Of a stretch of DNA of 7,596 nt, positions 1 to 5,807 are shown in pieces (the first letter of the stretch is position 1; each line of letters starts with the position of its first letter). Where the stretch lies: positions 1-7,596 of the forward strand of contig JAZOVQ010000067.1 of NCBI GenBank assembly GCA_045658805.1, read 5' to 3'. Under the pieces are notes generated by a model. That model was given only the letters and a program-made list of their open reading frames with translations, did not search any database and was not told where the DNA came from. The stretch is from Scatosoma sp045658805. GTDB lineage: Bacteria > Bacillota > Clostridia > Christensenellales > Borkfalkiaceae. Made by a program: the position numbers and the translations under genes.

Positions 1-1736
1 CATAAAAGAACGTCCGAAATATATTTTTCTATTTCAGCGCAATTTACGCCGTATTCTCTTTGCAAATCCGCTACGCCACCTTGGGGAATAAACTTGTCCT
101 CATAGGCAAAATTCTTAATTTTGCAGTTTTTTCCAAGCTTAATAAGCGTACTGTTGACCATAGACCCAAAACCGCCCAAAAGCACGTTATCTTCCATCGT
201 AATCACGTAATCGCTTTGCAAACCTTGCAACAATTCAACGTCCAAAGGCTTTACAAAACATGCGTTTACAACGTCAAATTCCACGCCTTTTTCTTGTAAA
301 TTACGCAAAACTTTCATTGCAATAATCAAACAGCGTTCACCCGTTGCAAACAAAGTTACTTTTGCTTTTTGCGCGGTTGCCAACTTATGCAAATATTCCC
401 ACTTGCCCACTTCAATCGGCTTATTTTCGCCCTGGAACAACACTTTTCCTGCTCTCGGATAGCGAATCGCCAAAGGATGCGCATATTGTTCGCTAAATTG
501 CAACATTTCCTTTAATTCCGCGGTATCTTTCGGCGAAGCAATTGCCAAATTGGGAATCAAAGACAAATAGGACAAATCGAAAACGCCTTGATGCGTTTCC
601 CCGTCTGCGCCCGAAATCCCAGCGCGGTCAATACAAAACGTAACGGGCATATCCTGCGCGCAAACGTCGTGGATAATTTCATCGAAAGCACGCTGTAAAA
701 AGGTCGAATAAATAGCATAATACGGTTTCAAACCGCCTGCCGCCATCGAAGCGCACAATACAGATGCATTTTCTTCGCAAATCCCTACGTCAAAAGCGCG
801 TTCGGGATAATTTTGGAAAAAGTCCGCAAGCCCAAGGCTTTCTTTCATAGCCGCGGAAACCACGGTTACTCGACCGTTTTCTTTCGCCATCTCGCATAAC
901 GTTTCGCCTAAAACCTCGGAATATTCCTTTTCTTTCGGTGAACCAACGGGCGGTACGCCATGAGTATTCGTGGGATGCTCCTCACTAAATTCATATCCCT
1001 TACCCTTCTTGGTCGCAATATGCAAAAGTACAGACCCATTTTGCAAACGTGCCTTAGCTTCGGACATTGCTTCAAGCATTTCATCCAAATCGTTACCGTT
1101 TTTAACGCCGATATAGCTAAGCCCAAACGATTCCAACAAGCGAATCCCTTCCGTCTTATCCGTTTCACGGATTTCCGTCAAAATATCGAACATTCCGCCA
1201 ACCGTCGGCGAAATGGACATACCGTTATCGTTAAGAATAATCAAAACGTTGGTATTTAAAATTTTCAAACTGCTCAACGCCTCGTAAATTAAGCCGTTGT
1301 TAAACGAACCATCGCCAATATACGCGATAACGTCACGTTTTTCACCAAGCAAATCTCTCGCCTTTGCAAGCCCGATTGCCGCCGAAACAGACGTACCCGC
1401 ATGCCCCGTATCATAGCAATCGTATTCGCTTTCCGTACGCTTAGGAAAGCCAGAAATACCGCCTGCTTGACGCAAAGTGGAAAATCTATCCAATCTACCG
1501 CTTAACAGCTTATACGGATAGCATTGATGTCCTACGTCGAACACAATTTTATCGTTAGGAAAATCAAACGTGCAAAATAATGCCACAATGGATTCTACCG
1601 AACCGAGATTGGACGCCAAATGCCCCCCGCATTTCATAACCGTATCGTAAATTGTTCTTCTTAAATCATCACACAAAACGTTTAACTGACTTCTTGTGCA
1701 ATTTTTTATTTCATTGGGCTGTAACTTTTCCAGCAT
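1..1736 (-). CDS. dxs: 1-deoxy-D-xylulose-5-phosphate synthase, 3' end cut by window edge
   Basis: DXS condenses pyruvate with glyceraldehyde 3-phosphate, using thiamine diphosphate, as the first step of the MEP isoprenoid pathway; it is cytosolic. The 578 codons present are open throughout. Visible motifs are GGHLASNLG (37-45, H39), DVGHQCYP (67-74), the ThDP motif GDG at 141-143 closed by ILNDN (167-171), catalytic Glu at 321 in GICEENA, and GADGETHQG (376-384, H382). The E321-H382 spacing of 61 equals that of E370-H431 in E. coli DXS, which supports the assignment. The ATG at 1736 follows a GGGGG Shine-Dalgarno by 7 nt and lies 36 nt after ispA. The protein is short for the family (usually about 620): roughly 25 residues are missing after the SISPTVG segment (174-180) and about a dozen near 260-272. 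EEN replaces the usual EQH. The reading runs off the left edge, probably only a few residues before the stop. A generic transketolase is unlikely given the DXS-specific motifs. Confidence 0.95.
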   Translation of the reverse strand, partial: MLEKLQPNEIKNCTRSQLNVLCDDLRRTIYDTVMKCGGHLASNLGSVESIVALFCTFDFPNDKIVFDVGHQCYPYKLLSGRLDRFSTLRQAGGISGFPKRTESEYDCYDTGHAGTSVSAAIGLAKARDLLGEKRDVIAYIGDGSFNNGLIYEALSSLKILNTNVLIILNDNGMSISPTVGGMFDILTEIRETDKTEGIRLLESFGLSYIGVKNGNDLDEMLEAMSEAKARLQNGSVLLHIATKKGKGYEFSEEHPTNTHGVPPVGSPKEKEYSEVLGETLCEMAKENGRVTVVSAAMKESLGLADFFQNYPERAFDVGICEENASVLCASMAAGGLKPYYAIYSTFLQRAFDEIIHDVCAQDMPVTFCIDRAGISGADGETHQGVFDLSYLSLIPNLAIASPKDTAELKEMLQFSEQYAHPLAIRYPRAGKVLFQGENKPIEVGKWEYLHKLATAQKAKVTLFATGERCLIIAMKVLRNLQEKGVEFDVVNACFVKPLDVELLQGLQSDYVITMEDNVLLGGFGSMVNSTLIKLGKNCKIKNFAYEDKFIPQGGVADLQREYGVNCAEIEKYISDVLL

Positions 1737-1743
1737 ATTTATG

Positions 1744-1748
1744 CCCCC
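1744..1748 (-). promoter_or_regulatory. Shine-Dalgarno of dxs (GGGGG)
   Basis: A GGGGG run lies 7 nt upstream of the dxs ATG in the 36-nt ispA-dxs gap. It fixes the start at 1736. The ATG that overlaps the run itself meets a stop after two codons. Confidence 0.7.
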
Positions 1749-1772
1749 ATTTGTATATTCTTTGAACTTCCC

Positions 1773-2654
1773 TTAATTGCTGCGTTTTAAAACGTGCTCT
1801 ACCATATCTCTTAAAAATTCGATATCGCCGTCCACGCTTTCTAATGCAAGCAAACATTCTCCTGCACACAAATCAGCGCGGAGCTTTGCTCCGTCCAATC
1901 CGTAAAAACGCACGTAGGTCAGCTTATTTTCCGCCGTATCTTTGCCAATTGTCTTCCCCAACGAGGAAAAATCCCCCGTTACATCCAAAATATCGTCCGT
2001 TATTTGGAAAAGCTTGCCAAGCAACTTACCAAAGCGCTCCAATTCCAAGTAAAACTTATTGTTCGCCAAAATACTCGCTATTGCAACGGGTGCCAACAAC
2101 AGTTTTCCCGTCTTATGTTCATGAATATAAAGCAAATCCGCTTCCCCTGCCTCTTTTTCAAGATCGGAGAAATACACGTCGGCAGACTGCCCTGCAATCA
2201 TTCCGTAAATGCCTGCGCATTCGTTTAAAAACGCTGATGCCAAGGCGTATTTACTACCTTTCAAACATTCTTTAAAACACAACGCATACGCCTCGTTTAA
2301 AAGTCCGTCGCCCGCCAAAATAGCATTTGCTTCCCCAAACGCTTTATGGTTGGAAGGCTTCCCTCTACGAAAATCGTCGTTGTCCATTGCAGGCAAATCA
2401 TCATGCACCAACGAATAGGTGTGAATCATTTCCAATGCCAATGCAAAGGGCAACACTTCTTCGGCGGATACGCCTAACACGTCGGCGCAAGCCAACATTA
2501 AGACGGGACGAATTCGCTTTCCCCCGTTCAATAAACTGTATCGAAGGCTGTCGCCAAGAACCGTCGGATTTGTTTTAATAGAATCCGCATAGCGCACTGC
2601 ATACGCTTCAAACGTCTTTAAATATTCATCATAACGGAGTGAATAACTGCTCAT
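1773..2654 (-). CDS. ispA: Farnesyl diphosphate synthase (short-chain polyprenyl synthase)
   Basis: This enzyme makes C15 farnesyl diphosphate from IPP and DMAPP/GPP, feeding undecaprenyl and quinone-type lipid synthesis in the cytosol. At 293 aa it has normal family length. Family landmarks in order are GGKRIRP (44-50), the first Asp-rich motif DDLPAMD (85-91) followed by DDFRRGKP (93-100), GQSAD (155-159), KTG (171-173), the second Asp-rich motif DDILD (220-224), and GKDTAENKLTYV (237-248). Tyr80, five residues before the first Asp, is an aromatic at the position that limits chain length, so a C15 product is favoured over longer chains (inference from family rules). The ATG has an AAGGAG site embedded in the last codons of folD, and only 3 nt separate the folD stop from this start, so the two are probably translationally coupled. 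In Bacillus xseA and xseB lie at this junction; here they are absent. Confidence 0.95.
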   Translation of the reverse strand: MSSYSLRYDEYLKTFEAYAVRYADSIKTNPTVLGDSLRYSLLNGGKRIRPVLMLACADVLGVSAEEVLPFALALEMIHTYSLVHDDLPAMDNDDFRRGKPSNHKAFGEANAILAGDGLLNEAYALCFKECLKGSKYALASAFLNECAGIYGMIAGQSADVYFSDLEKEAGEADLLYIHEHKTGKLLLAPVAIASILANNKFYLELERFGKLLGKLFQITDDILDVTGDFSSLGKTIGKDTAENKLTYVRFYGLDGAKLRADLCAGECLLALESVDGDIEFLRDMVEHVLKRSN

Positions 2655-2657
2655 ACT

Positions 2658-3488
2658 TTACTCCTTTTGTGCCGCAATATAGGTGTTATACATCAACATC
2701 GTAATCGTCATGGGGCCAACGCCACCAGGAACAGGCGTTATATGCGACGCCTTGTCTTTTACACTCTCAAAATCGACGTCCCCACACAATTTCCCCTCGC
2801 TGTCGCGGTTCATGCCTACGTCAATTACTACGGCGTCTTCTTTTACCATATCCGCCGTAATAAATTTTGCTTTGCCTACCGCAGCAACGAGAATATCCGC
2901 GTTTTTACAAACTTCCTTTAAATTTTTCGTTTTGCTATGGCATATCGTCACCGTAGCATTCGCATTTAATAAAAGCATCGCCATGGGCTTGCCAACCGTT
3001 TCGCTTCTGCCAACTACTACGGCGTGTTTCCCTGCAATTTCAATGCCCTCTTTTTCCAGCATTTTCATTACGCCAAGCGGCGTGCAAGCAACAATTTCTT
3101 CTTTGTGTTGCAATAACAAGCCAAGGTGTTGCGCCGAAAAACCATCCACGTCCTTTTCCACAGGAATATGCGCCGTAGCCGATTCCGCGTTTAAATGCTT
3201 CGGCAACGGAAGCTGCAACAAAATGCCGTCCACTTCTCGATCTTGCCCCAAGCGGTCTAAAAGCGTTTCCACTTCCGCTTGCGTGGAGTTTTCAGGCAAT
3301 TCAAAGGCATAGGAACGAATACCCAATTCTTGGCAAGCTTTAATTTTATTGCGAACGTAAATGCGGGACGCAGGGTCCTCTCCTACGATAACGACCGCCA
3401 GTCCCGGTTTTCTTACGCTTTGTTCAATTTTTTGCTTCAGCTCCGCACGCATTTCTTGCGCCAAAGCTTTTCCGTCAATAATCTTCAT
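2658..3488 (-). CDS. folD: Bifunctional methylenetetrahydrofolate dehydrogenase / methenyltetrahydrofolate cyclohydrolase
   Basis: FolD interconverts 5,10-methylene-, 5,10-methenyl- and 10-formyl-tetrahydrofolate using NADP(H), supplying one-carbon units for purines and formyl-Met. At 276 aa it is close to the usual 280-290. The N-terminal catalytic domain shows YVRNKIKAC (44-52) with the catalytic Lys at 48, LQLPLP (91-96) with Q92, and KDVDGF (112-117) with D115. The Rossmann dinucleotide domain shows VVGRSETVGKP (158-168), and the C-terminal signature PVPGGVGPMT spans 252-261. All residues I can recall as required are present, so both activities are expected. The ATG at 3488 has a GGAG site 5 nt upstream and lies 12 nt after the nusB stop. 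It is part of the nusB-folD-ispA-dxs transcript. Confidence 0.97.
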   Translation of the reverse strand: MKIIDGKALAQEMRAELKQKIEQSVRKPGLAVVIVGEDPASRIYVRNKIKACQELGIRSYAFELPENSTQAEVETLLDRLGQDREVDGILLQLPLPKHLNAESATAHIPVEKDVDGFSAQHLGLLLQHKEEIVACTPLGVMKMLEKEGIEIAGKHAVVVGRSETVGKPMAMLLLNANATVTICHSKTKNLKEVCKNADILVAAVGKAKFITADMVKEDAVVIDVGMNRDSEGKLCGDVDFESVKDKASHITPVPGGVGPMTITMLMYNTYIAAQKE

Positions 3489-3500
3489 CGTGACTCCAAC

Positions 3501-3896
3501 TTATTTATTGATAACGCCGGAAAGTACGCCGTTTACGAAATCGGCGCTCGTATCCGTAGAATATTTTCTCGCAAGCCCTGCCGCTTCCGATACGGATACC
3601 ACGGGCGGAATTTCGTTGAAATACTTAATTTCCGCCATCGCAATCAACAAAATACTTTTGTCCATAGGATTAATACGGTTTTCAAGGTAATGATGGCAAG
3701 CTTCTTCGATACCTGCAATCAATTCGTCGCGATGTTCTTCAACCGTCGCAACCAAATCGGCGGCGAACAACAAATCGTCGTCCTTTTCAAGATTAAACTG
3801 CTTATACACTTTCTTTTTCAAAGCGTCTAAACAATCGGTGTTAAATTGTTGCGCGAAAATAATATTCAGCGCTGCTTCTCTTGCTGCATTTCTCAT
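3501..3896 (-). CDS. nusB: Transcription antitermination factor NusB
   Basis: NusB pairs with NusE (ribosomal protein S10) on boxA RNA to support rRNA antitermination and processing. From the chosen start the protein is 131 aa, a little shorter than the typical 130-150. It begins MRNAAREAALNIIFAQ, the expected Arg-rich N-terminal helix, and ends with the family hallmark region: MDKSILLIAMAEI (78-90), IPPVVSVSEAAGLARKYS (96-113) and FVNGVL (120-125). The frame stays open upstream to an ATG at 3932, but the internal ATG at 3896 has a GGAG site 6 nt ahead and matches the family N-terminus, so I take 3896. It follows the Asp23 gene by 59 nt containing a small hairpin, and the folD start comes 12 nt after its stop. 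Confidence 0.95.
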   Translation of the reverse strand: MRNAAREAALNIIFAQQFNTDCLDALKKKVYKQFNLEKDDDLLFAADLVATVEEHRDELIAGIEEACHHYLENRINPMDKSILLIAMAEIKYFNEIPPVVSVSEAAGLARKYSTDTSADFVNGVLSGVINK

Positions 3897-3916
3897 AAAC
3901 TTCTCCGTGTATATAC

Positions 3917-3949
3917 AACGAAAACCCTTCAAATTGAAGGGTAAACGTT
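3917..3949 (-). terminator. Small hairpin between asp23-family gene and nusB, possible weak terminator or attenuator
   Basis: A perfect 7-bp stem (ACCCTTC and GAAGGGT, 3924-3930 and 3936-3942) has a 5-nt loop. It is extended by a 3x3 internal loop and an AACG/CGTT outer helix (3917-3920 with 3946-3949). Read on the minus strand, the stem is followed at once by a short T tract (TTTTCGTT), which would make only a weak intrinsic terminator. On the plus strand a TTTTT run lies a few nt past the stem, but there is no plus-strand gene to end. It may let some transcripts stop after the Asp23 gene while others read into nusB. Confidence 0.35.
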
Positions 3950-3955
3950 TTTATC

Positions 3956-4333
3956 TTACTTATTATCTTCTTTTTCAGCGGTTTCAATTTCTTCCTTTTC
4001 AACGTGCGGCGCATCGCAGAATACTACGTCCTGAATATGAACGTCCACTTCCGCAACCTTATAGTGCGTCATGTTTTCAACGCTTTGCTTTACGCTTTGT
4101 TGAATACGATACGCCAATTCGGGAACGTTGTAACCATATTTTACAACCACCGAAACGTCCGCATACACCCCGTCTTTTTCAATGTACAGGGAAATACCGC
4201 TTTTCTTGCCTTGCGCAGGAACGGTACCCTCTACTTCGGCAACCGCCAATTCAACGATATTTTGTACAATACCAGCGTTGTAAACGATTTTTCCGTTTTG
4301 TTTATCATTCGACGTCAATCTATAATTTGCCAT
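3956..4333 (-). CDS. yqhY: Asp23/Gls24 family envelope stress response protein (YqhY-like)
   Basis: This is a 125-aa Asp23/Gls24-domain protein. The core reads GKIVYNAGIVQNIVELAV (14-31), then VEGTVPAQG (34-42), GVYADVSVVVKYGYNVPELA (55-74) and VKQSVENMT (81-89), ending with YKVAEVDVHIQDV (91-103); these are the family's conserved strands and helices. An acidic, Lys-rich tail follows (111-125). No membrane segment is seen. Family members are linked to cell-envelope stress, and Bacillus YqhY to acetyl-CoA carboxylase regulation; the precise role is unknown here, and accB/accC, its usual neighbours, are absent. The position directly before nusB matches yqhY. The ATG at 4333 has an AAGGAG site 10 nt upstream, a slightly long spacing, and the gene sits behind its own promoter, so it probably starts the housekeeping transcript. 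Confidence 0.95.
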   Translation of the reverse strand: MANYRLTSNDKQNGKIVYNAGIVQNIVELAVAEVEGTVPAQGKKSGISLYIEKDGVYADVSVVVKYGYNVPELAYRIQQSVKQSVENMTHYKVAEVDVHIQDVVFCDAPHVEKEEIETAEKEDNK

Positions 4334-4350
4334 TCAAAAAGTTCTCCTTG

Positions 4351-4371
4351 TATAATATCAAGTATATTATA
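4351..4371. repeat. Perfect 8-bp inverted repeat over the asp23 promoter, operator candidate
   Basis: Arms TATAATAT (4351-4358) and ATATTATA (4364-4371) flank the 5-nt centre CAAGT. The minus-strand -10 hexamer (4366-4371) lies inside one arm, and the expected transcription start lies in or near the centre. A dimeric repressor bound here would block the promoter, but AT-rich promoter DNA can form such symmetry by chance. Confidence 0.4.
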
Positions 4372-4394
4372 CCACATCTTTTTGAATATTTCTA
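4366..4394 (-). promoter_or_regulatory. Vegetative (sigma-A type) promoter of the asp23-nusB-folD-ispA-dxs transcript
   Basis: On the minus strand a perfect TATAAT -10 (4366-4371) is preceded by TGG, giving an extended -10 (TGnTATAAT). A 17-bp spacer separates it from a weak -35, TAGAAA (4389-4394), with 4 of 6 matches to TTGACA. The start of transcription would be near 4359, giving a leader of about 26 nt before the ATG at 4333. It lies in the 91-nt gap after spoIIIAH and would allow expression of the housekeeping genes without sporulation. Confidence 0.75.
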
Positions 4395-4424
4395 CTGTTT
4401 TTAAGATATTTTCTTTTCTTTTTT

Positions 4425-4913
4425 TTAGGATTCGTCGTAAACTGGCATAATGATGATGTTTCCAGCGACAATTCCCGTCTCATTTTTCATCATACTGTAA
4501 ATGGAAAGCGCGGTATCGTAATTCAACTCCGACGAATTGATAAATACGTTTACGTTATCCGAATCGGACGAAACGGAAACCACCGCGTCGGAAAAACCAA
4601 GCGATTTTACCATATTTTCCAAAACGAGTTCCTTTTCCATTGCCGCTACAATTTCCATTTTCATCTCCGTTGCCGCTTCATACTTTTCATCACCTTCTTC
4701 ATACAAAGCGATAACGCTATCCAACTGTACAAGCTCCTCGTTTCGCGTAGCCGTTCTTTCCGAACGATAAGTCGTGAAATAATTTGCCGTCGTTACTTCG
4801 CCCGTACTCCCCACCGCTTGCGCCGACGTGGCAAAAACGAAATTAAACACTGCGGTAACCGCAAGTAAAAGCACCAATGAAGACATTACGATAATTTTCT
4901 TTTTGTTAGACAT
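4425..4913 (-). CDS. spoIIIAH: Stage III sporulation protein AH, channel component
   Basis: SpoIIIAH is a mother-cell membrane protein whose extracytoplasmic YscJ/FliF-like ring-building domain meets forespore SpoIIQ across the intermembrane space. This 162-aa protein has a basic N-terminus (SNKKK), one membrane segment (about 7-29), then FTTYRSER (46-53), a helical stretch to EKEL (93-96), and the ring domain LGFSDAVVSVSSDSDNVNVF (105-124) to the C-terminus. FTTYR and the GF-DAVV pattern are family traits. The B. subtilis protein is about 218 aa with a long charged linker after the membrane segment; here the linker is only about 15 residues. The start at 4913 is chosen because AAGGAG lies 7 nt upstream; the ATG at 4919 is only 1 nt from that site. 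It lies 17 nt after spoIIIAG and is the last gene of the sporulation operon. No convincing terminator follows. Confidence 0.93.
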   Translation of the reverse strand: MSNKKKIIVMSSLVLLLAVTAVFNFVFATSAQAVGSTGEVTTANYFTTYRSERTATRNEELVQLDSVIALYEEGDEKYEAATEMKMEIVAAMEKELVLENMVKSLGFSDAVVSVSSDSDNVNVFINSSELNYDTALSIYSMMKNETGIVAGNIIIMPVYDES

Positions 4914-4930
4914 ATACATTCTCCTTACTC

Positions 4931-5326
4931 TTAATTTTTTAAATAAATTTTAACTGATTTTTCATCCGTTCCAAGCGCCGCCGCAACCGCGCCCCGAACG
5001 TTGATTACAACTTGAAAATCGTTTGCACCCTCGCAAACAACCACAACGCTTTCTACGCCGTTTTCCCCTTCGCAAACCACTACGTTCGCCTCACCAACAC
5101 CGTCGATTTGCTGTAATAATCCAATTATTTTTTGTTCCTTTTCACTGGTTGAAAGTCCAACGTTTTCCGCGCTGGAATCGCCCGCATGAAACACCGCCCA
5201 CGCCACGATTATCAACGCCAAGGCAAGCGCCAATAAAATGGCTATTTCCTTTATTTTTCCTATGGAACCTTTGCGTTTTTCAACCGAAAAGGAATCCTTT
5301 TCCGCTTGCCTTTCAAAGTTATTCAA
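4931..5326 (-). CDS. spoIIIAG: Stage III sporulation protein AG, compact form
   Basis: In B. subtilis SpoIIIAG forms a large ring in the intermembrane space through a YscJ/FliF-like ring-building domain. This protein has 131 aa against about 229 in Bacillus. It has a cytoplasmic basic N-terminus, one membrane segment (about 26-46), a short linker, then IIGLLQQIDGVGEANVVV (67-84), VESVVVVCEGAND (91-103) and a final helix and strand (104-131). The long insertion that normally separates the two strand regions, and forms the beta-triangle in the Bacillus ring, is missing: only about six residues join them. The start is TTG at 5326, with GAGGTG 4 nt ahead, and it overlaps the spoIIIAF stop by 8 nt, suggesting translational coupling. 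No in-frame ATG gives the membrane segment. The identity rests on the domain pattern plus operon position between AF and AH. Confidence 0.9.
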   Translation of the reverse strand: MNNFERQAEKDSFSVEKRKGSIGKIKEIAILLALALALIIVAWAVFHAGDSSAENVGLSTSEKEQKIIGLLQQIDGVGEANVVVCEGENGVESVVVVCEGANDFQVVINVRGAVAAALGTDEKSVKIYLKN

Positions 5327-5807
5327 TCAACACCTCGCTACAATAATTTTCCGTCAAATACACCCACATCTTTTGCTTAACCTCCTCCGCACATTCTTTT
5401 TCACACACGACGTTGATTTGGCGCACTTGAACCGCCTCTTCGTCGTATAAACCTTGCTTGTATAAAATTCTTTCGCAAACCAGCGTCACCGACGTTTGAA
5501 CGCTGAATTTATCGAAAATTTCTCTTTCCAGCGCCGCTTGCGTTTGTGTCACTTGCTTTTCGCTGTAATACTTTATGAACTCCCCATCAACTTGTATTCC
5601 TGTTTCATTGAAATTCAGCGAGGAATTTTTTTCGTCAAGCATTTCCCCCGACCGAAAAAAGTTGGCAATTGGCGCGATAATCGCCAAAACGCATACCAAT
5701 TTGGTAATTCCTTTAATCGCGCCCGACGTCCGCCCTTCTGGGGTTATTGCCGTTAAAACAGCCGACAATAAAACCGTTCCTATTACGCTCAACAAATATT
5801 CGTTCAA
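5319..5807 (-). CDS. spoIIIAF: Stage III sporulation protein AF
   Basis: SpoIIIAF is a membrane component of the SpoIIIA complex with a soluble extracytoplasmic ring-like domain. From the chosen start it is 162 aa: membrane segment 1 (about 4-21), the PEG turn (23-25) typical of the family, membrane segment 2 (about 34-50), a linker, then a mixed alpha/beta domain (about 78-162) with FDKFSVQTSVTLVCE (98-112) and VRQINVVCE (128-136). The start is TTG at 5807 with GGAGG 7 nt upstream; its TTGA overlaps the spoIIIAE stop (TGA), a standard coupling arrangement. The frame is open to an ATG at 5888, but that start would add 27 residues inside spoIIIAE and spoil the short family N-terminus. The end overlaps spoIIIAG by 8 nt. 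Confidence 0.93.
   Translation of the reverse strand: MNEYLLSVIGTVLLSAVLTAITPEGRTSGAIKGITKLVCVLAIIAPIANFFRSGEMLDEKNSSLNFNETGIQVDGEFIKYYSEKQVTQTQAALEREIFDKFSVQTSVTLVCERILYKQGLYDEEAVQVRQINVVCEKECAEEVKQKMWVYLTENYCSEVLIE
5570..5599 (-). promoter_or_regulatory. Possible internal sigma-E promoter within spoIIIAF
   Basis: On the minus strand GAATACAA (5592-5599) and CATAAAGT (5570-5577), 14 nt apart, resemble the sigma-E pattern (ATA-centred -35, CATACAaT-like -10 with 6 of 8 matches). It would drive spoIIIAG and spoIIIAH. An internal promoter in the spoIIIA locus is known in B. subtilis. This is a weak pattern match inside coding sequence and may be chance. Confidence 0.2.

Noticed and set aside
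2683..3312. Plus-strand open frame of 209 codons antisense to folD
   Set aside because: It is the mirror of a strongly conserved folD reading frame, is rich in Ser/Thr/Phe from antisense codon bias, and shows no family motif or convincing ribosome site.
3897..3932. Twelve-codon N-terminal extension of nusB to the ATG at 3932
   Set aside because: The extension crosses the hairpin region, has no ribosome site, and precedes the family-typical N-terminus that starts at the ATG at 3896 with a good GGAG site.
4351..4356. TATAAT on the plus strand, a possible divergent promoter
   Set aside because: It is the mirror arm of the palindrome; there is no plus-strand gene downstream, only the end of spoIIIAH in antisense.
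3838..4404. Plus-strand open frame of 188 codons across nusB and the Asp23 gene
   Set aside because: It runs antisense to two recognisable genes and through their intergenic gaps and promoter; the composition is typical of a shadow frame.
4412..4426. A-rich tract after spoIIIAH as a terminator
   Set aside because: On the minus strand it is an A tract, not a T tract, and I find no GC-containing hairpin next to it.
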